Assembly: GCF_040939305.1 (NCBI RefSeq)
Contig: NZ_CP162511.1
Coordinates: forward strand, 3,968,001 to 4,032,000
Length of the DNA: 64,000 nucleotides
Direction: 5' to 3'
From: Herbiconiux sp. A18JL235
GTDB taxonomy: Bacteria > Actinomycetota > Actinomycetes > Actinomycetales > Microbacteriaceae
In this document: positions 43,356-50,402 of the stretch, piece after piece
Layout of the letters: every line of letters begins with the position of its first letter
Position numbering within the stretch: position 1 is the stretch's first letter
Notes under the pieces: generated by a model
Told to the model about the DNA's origin: nothing
Databases searched by the model: none
Seen by the model: only the letters and a program-made list of their open reading frames with translations
Made by a program: the position numbers and the translations under genes

Positions 43356-44519
43356 CTAGGCCTCGGCGGGGAGTGCTGCGCGGACGATGCGGGAGAGCTC
43401 GACCGCCTTGGGGTCGACTCCCCCGGGATAGGCCATCCGTGCTGGGACGTATCCGAACGAGAGATCGTGCAGCGGGTCGGCGAAGCCGAGCGCGCCACCC
43501 GCGCCATCGTGCCCGAAGGCCCGGTAGCTACCGAACGGCACGCGGTGCGACGGGCACTGATAGACGGTGGCGAAGCAGTGCTCGTCTCCGAAGCATCGGT
43601 CGATGCCCCAGCTCTGCTGCTGCGACATGATCCGGTTCGTCTCGGGAGAGAGGAAGGGGGTTCCCACGTGCCCGAGCACGGCGGCGTAGTGCTCGGCGAG
43701 CCCCCGGCCAGAGGCCACGGCCCCGAACGCCGACGCGCCGGCGGCACGGACGACCCGCTGGTTGGGGCTGATGTCGGCACCGGCGATGCCCCTGCTCGAG
43801 TTGAACATCAGCATCGCCATGCCGTCGGGCTGCCGCGGTTGTGCGGCGAGCTCGGCAGCCTGCTGCTCGGTGGGCGCCATCGGGAGCACGTCGCGGTAGC
43901 GGGGTTCCTCGCTCTCGGGGAGCCCCAGGAAGAAGTCGATGTCGCGCGGGCCACGCACCTCGCGCTCGTAGAGCGACTGAAGGCTCTCGCCGGTGATCCG
44001 GCGCACGAGCTCTTCCATGAACACACCGATCGTGAGTCCGTGGTAACCGAAGGCACTTCCCGGCCGCCACAGCGGGCGCTCGCGAGCCAACCTCGCGGCG
44101 GCCACCTCCGAGTCGAGGAAGTCGTCGAGACTCATCCGCTCGTCGACGCCGAGGAGACCCGCCTGGTGCGAGAGCAGTTGACGCACCAGAACGCCCTCCT
44201 TCCCGCTCTTCGCGAACTCGGGCCAGTAGTGGGCGACTCGCTGCTCGAGATCGAGCTGCCCCGATTCGACGAGGATCGAGATGGCAGCCGCACCCGCGCC
44301 CTTCGACACGGAAAACACCCCGGTCAGCGAGTCGGCGGCCATGTCGGGCCCACCGACCAGGTCGACGATCAGCTCCCCCCGCCAGAAGACGGCGAGCTGA
44401 GCGCTGTAGAGCGGCTCATCGGCGAGGTACCGGTCGAGCCGGTCGCGCACCGCTTCGAAGCCCGGGGCGACGGCACCCGACGAGGCGCTCTCTGCGCTGA
44501 TGTCGTGGTTCGGGTTCAC
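43356..44519 (-). CDS. Serine hydrolase, beta-lactamase/esterase EstB type
   Basis: 387 residues, no signal peptide. SxxK as SVSK (Ser70-Lys73), the second motif as GYHG in place of YxN, and a late SYRAFGHDGAGGALGFADP in place of KTG; LLSHQAGL is the conserved loop. This pattern belongs to esterases of the class C beta-lactamase fold. GTG at 44519 with AGGAG 6 bases before it. It heads the sugar transporter operon, so it may remove an acyl group from the imported compound (inference). Divergent from the LacI-effector-domain gene. Confidence 0.85.
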   Translation of the reverse strand: MNPNHDISAESASSGAVAPGFEAVRDRLDRYLADEPLYSAQLAVFWRGELIVDLVGGPDMAADSLTGVFSVSKGAGAAAISILVESGQLDLEQRVAHYWPEFAKSGKEGVLVRQLLSHQAGLLGVDERMSLDDFLDSEVAAARLARERPLWRPGSAFGYHGLTIGVFMEELVRRITGESLQSLYEREVRGPRDIDFFLGLPESEEPRYRDVLPMAPTEQQAAELAAQPRQPDGMAMLMFNSSRGIAGADISPNQRVVRAAGASAFGAVASGRGLAEHYAAVLGHVGTPFLSPETNRIMSQQQSWGIDRCFGDEHCFATVYQCPSHRVPFGSYRAFGHDGAGGALGFADPLHDLSFGYVPARMAYPGGVDPKAVELSRIVRAALPAEA

Positions 44520-44558
44520 GGTGGCTCCTATCGCTTGACGACTCTGTCCGAACTTACT

Positions 44559-44568
44559 TAACTGCCTG
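44559..44568. promoter_or_regulatory. Motif B half-site in the serine hydrolase / effector-domain promoter
   Basis: TAACTGCCTG, inside a stretch (44553-44568) whose reverse strand matches 38709-38724 at 13 of 16 positions. A direct repeat GAACTTA (44550-44556, 44568-44574) flanks it. Likely a shared operator of the region. Confidence 0.5.
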
Positions 44569-44625
44569 AACTTAGACACATCATGAAATAGACTGACCGC
44601 AGTTGTCAAACCCGAGGAGAAGCAG

Positions 44626-45498
44626 ATGGTCGACGGCGACACCCGCACAGGCGACGCGGGGCTCGCGTTGGGGATGGTCATGGTGCGCCCGGTGCGGGAC
44701 ACCCAGGCGGAGGCCTTCTCGCAAGAGCTCATCGCCGGCATCGACGAAGCGATGAGCTCGGCCGGGGGGTCGTTCCTGGTGAAGATCGTCGGCGACGAGG
44801 AGAGCGAGCTCGAGACGTATCGCCACTGGGCGGCCACGGCACGCATCGGGTCGGTCATCATCGAAGACCTCACAGTGACGGACGGCCGTCTGGCACTGCT
44901 CGGCGAGCTCGGGCTCGATGTGGTGGTCTCAGGCGACCTCGATCTGGCGGGCGACCGCCCGGCGATCTGGACCGATCACTCCCGAGCCATGCGCCTGGCC
45001 GTCTTGGCACTCCACGACCTCGGCCATCGAAGGATCGCGCGGGTGTCGGGGCCGACCCAGTTCCGCCACTCCCTCGCGCGATCGGCCGCCTTCGTCGAGG
45101 TGACGAAGGAGCTCGGCATCCGCCCTCTCGAAGCCATAGGCGACTACTCGCGCCAGTCGGGAGCTGCGGCCACCCGCGAACTGCTCGACCGCGAGCACCC
45201 GCCCACGGCGATCATCTTCGACAACGACCTCATGGCGGTGGGAGGCCTCGCACACGCGACGGAGAGCGGATGCGCCGTGCCCGGCGATCTCTCGATCGTC
45301 GCCTGGGACGACTCGGTGCGCTGCCAGATCAGCGACCCTCCCCTCGCGGCGCTGAGCCACGACGTCCGTCAGATCGGGGAGATGCTCGGGGCGGCGGTCG
45401 TCGAGGCCCAGCGAGGACGGACCGTGCGAGACGAGACCCCACCACCGACGCTCGTGCTGCGAGGCAGCGTGACCGCACCTCGGCCGACCGACGACTGA
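44626..45498 (+). CDS. LacI/GalR-type effector-binding protein lacking a DNA-binding domain
   Basis: 290 residues. The whole protein aligns by pattern with the C-terminal domain of LacI regulators: ALGMVMVRPVRDTQAEAFSQELIAGI, GLDVVVSGDLDLAG, AVLALHDLGHRRIARVSGP, HPPTAIIFDNDLMAVGGLAHA and LSIVAWDDSVRCQISDPPLAALSHDVRQIG. There is no N-terminal HTH, and only 106 bases separate it from the divergent hydrolase, so none was lost by misplaced start or frameshift. The ATG at 44626 has a strong GAGGAGAAG just upstream. Not exported (no signal). It could be a cytosolic ligand sensor, partner or anti-regulator of another LacI or the ROK protein. Its stop abuts the convergent ROK gene (no gap). Confidence 0.85.
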   Translation: MVDGDTRTGDAGLALGMVMVRPVRDTQAEAFSQELIAGIDEAMSSAGGSFLVKIVGDEESELETYRHWAATARIGSVIIEDLTVTDGRLALLGELGLDVVVSGDLDLAGDRPAIWTDHSRAMRLAVLALHDLGHRRIARVSGPTQFRHSLARSAAFVEVTKELGIRPLEAIGDYSRQSGAAATRELLDREHPPTAIIFDNDLMAVGGLAHATESGCAVPGDLSIVAWDDSVRCQISDPPLAALSHDVRQIGEMLGAAVVEAQRGRTVRDETPPPTLVLRGSVTAPRPTDD

Positions 45499-46647
45499 CT
45501 ACCGAGGGGCGAGCGCTCCCTGAAGCACGAGTGCCGATGCCCCCACGGCCGCTGCGTCTCGGGGGTTGTGCGCCAGCTCGACGGCGACGCGGGGGAGCGA
45601 CAGCGCGCCGGTGAGCTCATCGAGGGCCCGCCGGATGTGCTCGGCGTAGATCGCACCGGGAACGGCGAAGCCCGAGCCGGCGAGCACGTACATCTCGATG
45701 TCCATGATGCTCGCCGCCGTCGTCGCCACGGCGGCGACCTTCCGTGCCGACTCGGCGATGAGCGCCAGAGGGCCCTCCTCTCCCCTGACGGCTCGGCGCG
45801 CCACGGCGTCGAACCGGTCTGCCGCCGAGGAGGTCGAGTCGGCGAGCACGCCCTGCCGGCGCGCCTGCGCGACGACAGCCGCCGGAGAGGCGACGGCCTG
45901 GAGGCACCCCTTCCTGCCGCAGGCGCAGACCGGGCCCCCCGGGTCGACCGCGATGTGGCCGATGTCACCGGCGTTGCCGGTGGCGCCTCGCCAGACCGAT
46001 CCGGAGTTCACGAGGCCCACGCCGAACTCCTCCCCCATGTAGAGCACGGCGAACGACGACGGCTGGTCGGCCGTGCCCTGCCAGAACTCGCCGATGGCCG
46101 CGGCCACTGCCTCCCGATCGTCGACGACGGGGAGCGCCAAGCCGCGACTGAGGGCCTGCACGAGGTCGATGCGGGTGCGGGCGTCGTGGTCGAGCGTCCT
46201 GCTTCCGGCGATCCCGACTCCGTAGACCGAGCTCTTCTGCACGTCGAGGTCGTCGAGCACGGCTTCGACATCGACGGCGAGTCTCCGTGCCATCGGCTCG
46301 GGCTCCTGCGATTCGGCGGCCGGCGATGCCCGGCGGCCGACGAGGCGGCCGGCGAGGTCGGAGACCGTGTAGGTCACGCTCTCGTGCTGCAGGTGCACGC
46401 CGACGGCGTACCGCGACTCCGGCGCGATGGAGAGGAGCGTGCGGCGCTTGCCGCCGGTCGACTCGGCGTAGCCGATCTCGCGCACGAGACCGGCCTGGAG
46501 GAGGAGACGCACGATGTTCGTCACGGAGGCGCCGGTCATCCCCGACTCCTGGGCGATCTCGACGCGACTGATCTGCCCGGCGGCCCGGATGATGTCGAGA
46601 ATGCGGCCGTGACTCGGATGCGCAAGGGCTGAGAGCTCCATGGTCAT
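45499..46647 (-). CDS. ROK-family transcriptional repressor
   Basis: 382 residues. N-terminal winged HTH (HGRILDIIRAAGQISRVEIAQ...TGASVTNIVRLLLQAGLVREIG), then the ROK domain with YGVGIAG, GDIGHIAVDPGGPVCACGRKGCLQ (Zn motif) and VLAGSGFAVPGAIY. Lacks the full kinase phosphate loop (AVGVHLQHESVTYTV), as is normal for NagC/XylR-type repressors. ATG at 46647 with GAGGAAGGA upstream. Divergent from the TIM-barrel/Nif3 operon; the intergenic region holds motif A and an inverted repeat. Probably controls this operon and the GH1-iol operon. Confidence 0.9.
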   Translation of the reverse strand: MTMELSALAHPSHGRILDIIRAAGQISRVEIAQESGMTGASVTNIVRLLLQAGLVREIGYAESTGGKRRTLLSIAPESRYAVGVHLQHESVTYTVSDLAGRLVGRRASPAAESQEPEPMARRLAVDVEAVLDDLDVQKSSVYGVGIAGSRTLDHDARTRIDLVQALSRGLALPVVDDREAVAAAIGEFWQGTADQPSSFAVLYMGEEFGVGLVNSGSVWRGATGNAGDIGHIAVDPGGPVCACGRKGCLQAVASPAAVVAQARRQGVLADSTSSAADRFDAVARRAVRGEEGPLALIAESARKVAAVATTAASIMDIEMYVLAGSGFAVPGAIYAEHIRRALDELTGALSLPRVAVELAHNPRDAAAVGASALVLQGALAPR

Positions 46648-46675
46648 GCGAATCCGTCCTTCCTCAGACGCTAAA

Positions 46676-46728
46676 GTAGCGCATCCGTTCGACGAGGATT
46701 GTTAAGTGAATAAAGTAAGATGCGCTAC
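46676..46728. promoter_or_regulatory. 10-bp perfect inverted repeat in the ROK/TIM-barrel divergent promoter
   Basis: GTAGCGCATC at 46676-46685 and GATGCGCTAC at 46719-46728 are exact reverse complements, 33 bases apart, flanking motif A. Together with motif A this is probably the regulator binding region for both divergent genes. Confidence 0.6.
46702..46718. promoter_or_regulatory. AT-rich motif A (copy 2)
   Basis: TTAAGTGAATAAAGTAA; its reverse strand matches the GH1-iol promoter site 38651-38667 at 15 of 17 positions. Lies 20 bases before the TIM-barrel ATG. Confidence 0.6.
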
Positions 46729-46738
46729 GGTGGTCGCC

Positions 46739-47644
46739 ATGGAGACTGCTCAGCTCGACGATCGATCACCACGACTCCGCATCGGCACGGCTCCCGACTC
46801 GTGGGGTGTCTGGTTCGCCGACGACCCCGCGCAGGTGCCGTGGCCGCGCTTCCTCGACGAGGTCGTCGTCGCCGGGTACACCTGGATCGAGCTGGGCCCA
46901 TACGGATACCTGCCCACCGACCCGCACCAGCTCGAGGACGAGCTGGGTTCCCGGGGTCTCAGGCTGTCGGCCGGAACGGTCTTCACCGCCCTCCACCGCG
47001 GAGAGGAGCGCTGGCGCGAAGCCCTCAGCCAGGCGAGGCGCATCGCCGGTCTGATCACGTCGCTCGGTGCCGAGCACCTCGTCGTGATCCCCGACCTCTG
47101 GAGAAGCGACGGCACCGGCGAACTCCTCGAACCGCGCACGATCGACGACGAGCAGTGGTCGTCTCTCGCCGAGGGTCACGACCTGCTAGGGCGGGCCCTG
47201 CTGGAGGAGTTCGGCGTGAGTCAGCAGTTCCACTCCCATGCCGACAGTCATGTCGGCACCACCGAGGAGGTGCTCCGGCTCCTCGATCGCACCGACCCCC
47301 GGTATCTGAACCTCTGCCTCGACACCGGGCACTTCGCCTACTACGGCGGTGACAGCGTGGCCCTCATGGCCGAGCGCCCCGACCGCATCGGCTACCTCCA
47401 CCTGAAGCAGGTCGACGACGAGGTGCTGCGCGAGGTGAGGGAGCACGACCTTCCGTTCGCCTCGGCGGTCGCCATCGGGGTGATGTGCGAACCGCCGGGA
47501 GGCACGCCCGATCTTCTCGCAGTACTCGACGTCGCCGCCCGGATCACACCCGACATGTTCGCTATCGTCGAGCAGGACATGTACGGATGCTCGGTCGACG
47601 CCCCGTTGCCGATCGCGCGACGCACCCGGGAGCACCTCTCATGA
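46739..47644 (+). CDS. Sugar phosphate isomerase/epimerase (IolE/MocC-like TIM barrel)
   Basis: 301 residues from an ATG at 46739 (GGTGG 6-7 bases before; an in-frame ATG at 46706 falls within motif A). Starts RIGTAPDSWGVWFADDP, then GYTWIELGPYGYLPTDP, FHSHADSHVGTTEEV, CLDTGHFAYYGGD, GYLHLKQVD and FAIVEQDMYGC, the metal-binding Glu/Asp/His positions of the xylose-isomerase-like family. It resembles inosose dehydratase and MocC more closely than generic isomerases. First gene of an operon with two Nif3-like genes; ATGA overlap with the next. Exact substrate not known; an inositol or keto-sugar is plausible given the shared promoter motif. Confidence 0.85.
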   Translation: METAQLDDRSPRLRIGTAPDSWGVWFADDPAQVPWPRFLDEVVVAGYTWIELGPYGYLPTDPHQLEDELGSRGLRLSAGTVFTALHRGEERWREALSQARRIAGLITSLGAEHLVVIPDLWRSDGTGELLEPRTIDDEQWSSLAEGHDLLGRALLEEFGVSQQFHSHADSHVGTTEEVLRLLDRTDPRYLNLCLDTGHFAYYGGDSVALMAERPDRIGYLHLKQVDDEVLREVREHDLPFASAVAIGVMCEPPGGTPDLLAVLDVAARITPDMFAIVEQDMYGCSVDAPLPIARRTREHLS

Positions 47645-48597
47645 CGACGACGTCCGACGACCGCAGTCCGCTGCTCGCGCGCTCGATAGACATGATGCTG
47701 AACGCTGCGTTCGGGAGCCCGACATCGATCGCCGTGTCGGAGGGGCTGTGCGTCGGCGAGCCGATGTCGCCCGTGACCGGCGTGGTCGTCTGCTACGCGC
47801 CCACGGTGGGCATCCTCCGCCGTGCCGCAGCGCGAGGGAGCAACCTGGTGATCTCTCGCGAGCATCCCTTCTATATGCACGGCGGACTGCACCACGCCTA
47901 TCTCGCCGAGGGGTTGGTGCGGGTCGATCCCGCACTCGCGCTCGGCCCGGGCGGCACAGATCGAGACCTCATCCCCGTCGGCAGTCTCGATGGGGACGAG
48001 GTGGTCGCCGCCAAGCGAGCGCTGATCTTCGACGCCGGCCTCGTGGTGTACCGGCAGGCATCGGCCTGGGACACGTTCAGGCCGGCCGCGCAGTCGGCCG
48101 CTCTGGCGCGGAAGCTCGGCATCTCGGTGCCCGTCGAGCAAGAGGCGCGTCGGCGACGAGGGGTGGTGGGAGAGCCGGCCGGGGAGACGACCGCCCGCGA
48201 TCTCGCACGCTGGGCCGCCCAGGAGCTCGTGTGCACGCCGCGGGTGGTGGGTGACCCCGACCTCGTCGTGCGCAAGGTCGCGGTGCTCGCCGGCGAGACC
48301 GACCCGGTCGAATCGTTGAGCGAGCTTCTCTCCGATCCGACGATCGACGCCATCGTCACGGGCGCCGGTGGAATCCTCGACGAAGTCGACGGCGGGGTGT
48401 CGTACTTCAACGACCTGCGCGCGACCGGTCGCCGCATGACCCTGATCGCCGTCGGGTTCGGGCCTTCTCACGAGCCGGGCGTGAGCGAGATGGCGCGGTG
48501 GATCGCCGAAATCGTGCCCGACGTCGAGGTCGAGTACTGGCCGTCGGGCGATCCGGTGTGGATGCCGGGAGTCGCCCGGGGAGAGGTGCAGCGATGA
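47641..48597 (+). CDS. Nif3-like dinuclear-metal protein, paralogue 1
   Basis: 318 residues, no signal peptide. Pattern of the Nif3/YbgI family: VTGVVVCYAPTVGILRRAAARGSNLVISREHPFY (cf. the ITHHPLFF metal motif, here REHP), KLGISVPVEQE, VRKVAVLAGE and AIVTGAGGILDEVDGGVSYF near the C-terminal metal site, then GPSHEPG and a WPSGDPVW end. One of the tandem metal His is replaced by Glu. Nif3 proteins form hexameric rings; their reactions are mostly unknown. ATGA overlaps on both sides. Confidence 0.75.
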   Translation: MTTTSDDRSPLLARSIDMMLNAAFGSPTSIAVSEGLCVGEPMSPVTGVVVCYAPTVGILRRAAARGSNLVISREHPFYMHGGLHHAYLAEGLVRVDPALALGPGGTDRDLIPVGSLDGDEVVAAKRALIFDAGLVVYRQASAWDTFRPAAQSAALARKLGISVPVEQEARRRRGVVGEPAGETTARDLARWAAQELVCTPRVVGDPDLVVRKVAVLAGETDPVESLSELLSDPTIDAIVTGAGGILDEVDGGVSYFNDLRATGRRMTLIAVGFGPSHEPGVSEMARWIAEIVPDVEVEYWPSGDPVWMPGVARGEVQR

Positions 48598-49433
48598 CGG
48601 GGGAACCGCCCACCGCCCGGGCTTTCGCCGACCGCATCGTGGCGAAGCTCGCCGCCGATGGGGTCGACTGGCAGCGCTCTAACGCCGACGGCTTCGTGCT
48701 CGGCGATCCCGATGTACCGGTCCGCGGCGTCGCCGTCGTGTTCGAGCCGACGCTGGAGGCACTGCAGAGGGCGGCCGAACGCGACCTCAACCTGGTGATC
48801 AGCCACGAGGCGGCGAGTTGGTACGGCTTCGACAGCCTAGGTCTGATGCGTGGCGACGTCGTGACCCGCACCAAGACCCGGTTCGCGCGGGAGCACGGCA
48901 TGGCCGTGTGGCGCATCCACGACCACCTCCACCGCATGCAGCCGGAACCCGTCTTCACCGAGCTCATGGAGGTCTTGGGCTTCACGCCCTTCTTCGGGCC
49001 GGAGGCTGATTTCGCCCACATCGCGATCCCCGAGCGCACCCTTCACGACCTCGCCGAGGAGCTCGGCGCCAAGCTCGGAACGACGAACATCAGCGTCGTC
49101 GGCGACCCGGAGATGGCGGTCCGGAGCATCGGGATCGGCGCCCACACCCTTCCGACGGCGTTGCCAGCGCTGCGAGCGTCGGACGTCGTCATCCTCGGCG
49201 AGACCGCCGAGTACGACACCTTCGAATACGTCCGTGACGCCAACCAATTGGGGATGCGAAAAGCGGTCATCCGCATCGCCCACGAGCGCCTTGAGGAGTG
49301 GGGCATGGCCGCCTTCGCGCGGCTGCTGCGCCCGTTGTTGCCGGAGGCGCGGGTGGAGTGGCTTCCGAACGGCGATCCCTTCATGGCCTACCTCCCCGAC
49401 AGTTCGGAGGGAGACGCCCGCGTCAGCTCGTGA
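48594..49433 (+). CDS. Nif3-like dinuclear-metal protein, paralogue 2
   Basis: 279 residues. RGVAVVFEPTLEALQRAAERDLNLVISHEAASW (metal His; second His replaced by Glu), AKLGTTNISVVGDPEMAVRSIGIGA, DVVILGETAEYDTFEYV and RIAHERLEEWG, where His and Glu four residues later match the C-terminal Nif3 metal pair. Ends WLPNGDPFMAYL, parallel to paralogue 1. The two genes differ clearly in sequence, so this is an old duplication, perhaps forming a mixed complex. Followed 27 bases later by a strong hairpin. Confidence 0.75.
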   Translation: MTGEPPTARAFADRIVAKLAADGVDWQRSNADGFVLGDPDVPVRGVAVVFEPTLEALQRAAERDLNLVISHEAASWYGFDSLGLMRGDVVTRTKTRFAREHGMAVWRIHDHLHRMQPEPVFTELMEVLGFTPFFGPEADFAHIAIPERTLHDLAEELGAKLGTTNISVVGDPEMAVRSIGIGAHTLPTALPALRASDVVILGETAEYDTFEYVRDANQLGMRKAVIRIAHERLEEWGMAAFARLLRPLLPEARVEWLPNGDPFMAYLPDSSEGDARVSS

Positions 49434-49459
49434 CGGGCACCGCGCATCCGTTCTCCCGC

Positions 49460-49497
49460 ACAAAGTCCGTGATGATCGTGGTCATCACGGACTTTGT
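49460..49497. terminator. Perfect 16-bp-stem hairpin between convergent genes
   Basis: ACAAAGTCCGTGATGA (49460-49475), 6-base loop, and its exact reverse complement (49482-49497). It is the only strong hairpin between the convergent Nif3 operon (ends 49433) and XRE gene (ends 49534). There is no long T run, so a bidirectional terminator or transcript-end stem is the best reading. Confidence 0.8.
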
Positions 49498-49533
49498 AGG
49501 GGAGAAGATGCCGGGGCGGGCCGAGCTCGGCAC

Positions 49534-50337
49534 TCACTCCCCCGCGAGGTGCCCGCCGCCGAAGTGCATCGTCGAGGCGGGGGTGCCGTACTCGGCGAGG
49601 CGCTTCGCGAGCTCGTGGGGTGCCGCAAAGCCGTGGCGGCCGACGACGGCCCAGATCGAGACGCAGGGCACCTCGTAGGGGTTCACGATGCGGTGCGGGA
49701 TGGAGGCGTCGAAGGTGAGGCTGTCGCCCGGCTGCACGGTGTCGCTGTCGAAGCCGACCTGGATGTCCATCTGCCCGCTCATCACGTGCATGTACTCGAG
49801 GCCGGTGTGCCGCATCATGTTGTCGGCCGGGCTCGACTCGCTGCCCGGTGAGTAGGTGACGCGCACGAACTCGACGAGGGGGTCGTCGCCCGGGGTCAGT
49901 CGCTCCCAGCGCACGCCGCCGATCCGGATGTCGGGCGAGGTGCCCGCTCGGCGGAGGCCGGGGAGGCCGACCGTCGTGAGGCGCTCGAAGTCGGGCGAGG
50001 GCACGAGCGAGGGCGACGAGCCGCCGTCGACGCCGGATGCTCCTGCCGCCCCCGCACCGGATGCAGGCACCCCCGGCCCCGGCGCCACCGTGCCGAGCAG
50101 CGCATCGAACGACAGGTCGAGCTCCGACACGATCGTCCACAGCGTGCCCATCGAGGGCATCGCCCGCCCGAGCTCGACCTGCGACAGGAAGCTCGCCGAC
50201 ACCCCCACCCGACTGCCGAGTTCGCGCAGCGAGATGCCCTCCGCCTGACGGGCCTCACGGATGCGCTCCCCCACTCCGGGCGCGGCCAGCCGCTTCGCCG
50301 CGTCGGCGTCGGGATCGCGGGGTGTGCTCGGCGACAT
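49534..50337 (-). CDS. XRE-family regulator with C-terminal cupin domain
   Basis: 267 residues. HTH at about 22-80 (GERIREARQAEGISLRELGSRVG...SFLSQVELGRAMPSMGTLWTI), a Gly/Ala/Pro linker, and a cupin at about 170-255 (GLEYMHVMSGQMDIQVGFD, VQPGDSLTFDASIPHRIVNP) that would bind a small effector. This HTH-cupin design is common in regulators of amino-acid, polyamine and pyrimidine catabolism. Its start is 66 bases from the end of the transporter/amidohydrolase operon on the same strand, so it may be the operon's regulator, possibly co-transcribed. Confidence 0.88.
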   Translation of the reverse strand: MSPSTPRDPDADAAKRLAAPGVGERIREARQAEGISLRELGSRVGVSASFLSQVELGRAMPSMGTLWTIVSELDLSFDALLGTVAPGPGVPASGAGAAGASGVDGGSSPSLVPSPDFERLTTVGLPGLRRAGTSPDIRIGGVRWERLTPGDDPLVEFVRVTYSPGSESSPADNMMRHTGLEYMHVMSGQMDIQVGFDSDTVQPGDSLTFDASIPHRIVNPYEVPCVSIWAVVGRHGFAAPHELAKRLAEYGTPASTMHFGGGHLAGE

Positions 50338-50402
50338 GGGCGGCTCCTCGTTGACGATGCCTCAAGGGTAGACCGTGGGTGGCCGCGGCGCGCAGCCGAC
50401 CT

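Noticed and set aside
44520..44625. A hidden HTH for the LacI-type protein in another frame
   Set aside because: All three frames were read; the 106 bases contain AT-rich promoter-like sequence and no HTH-like peptide, so a frameshift does not explain the missing domain.
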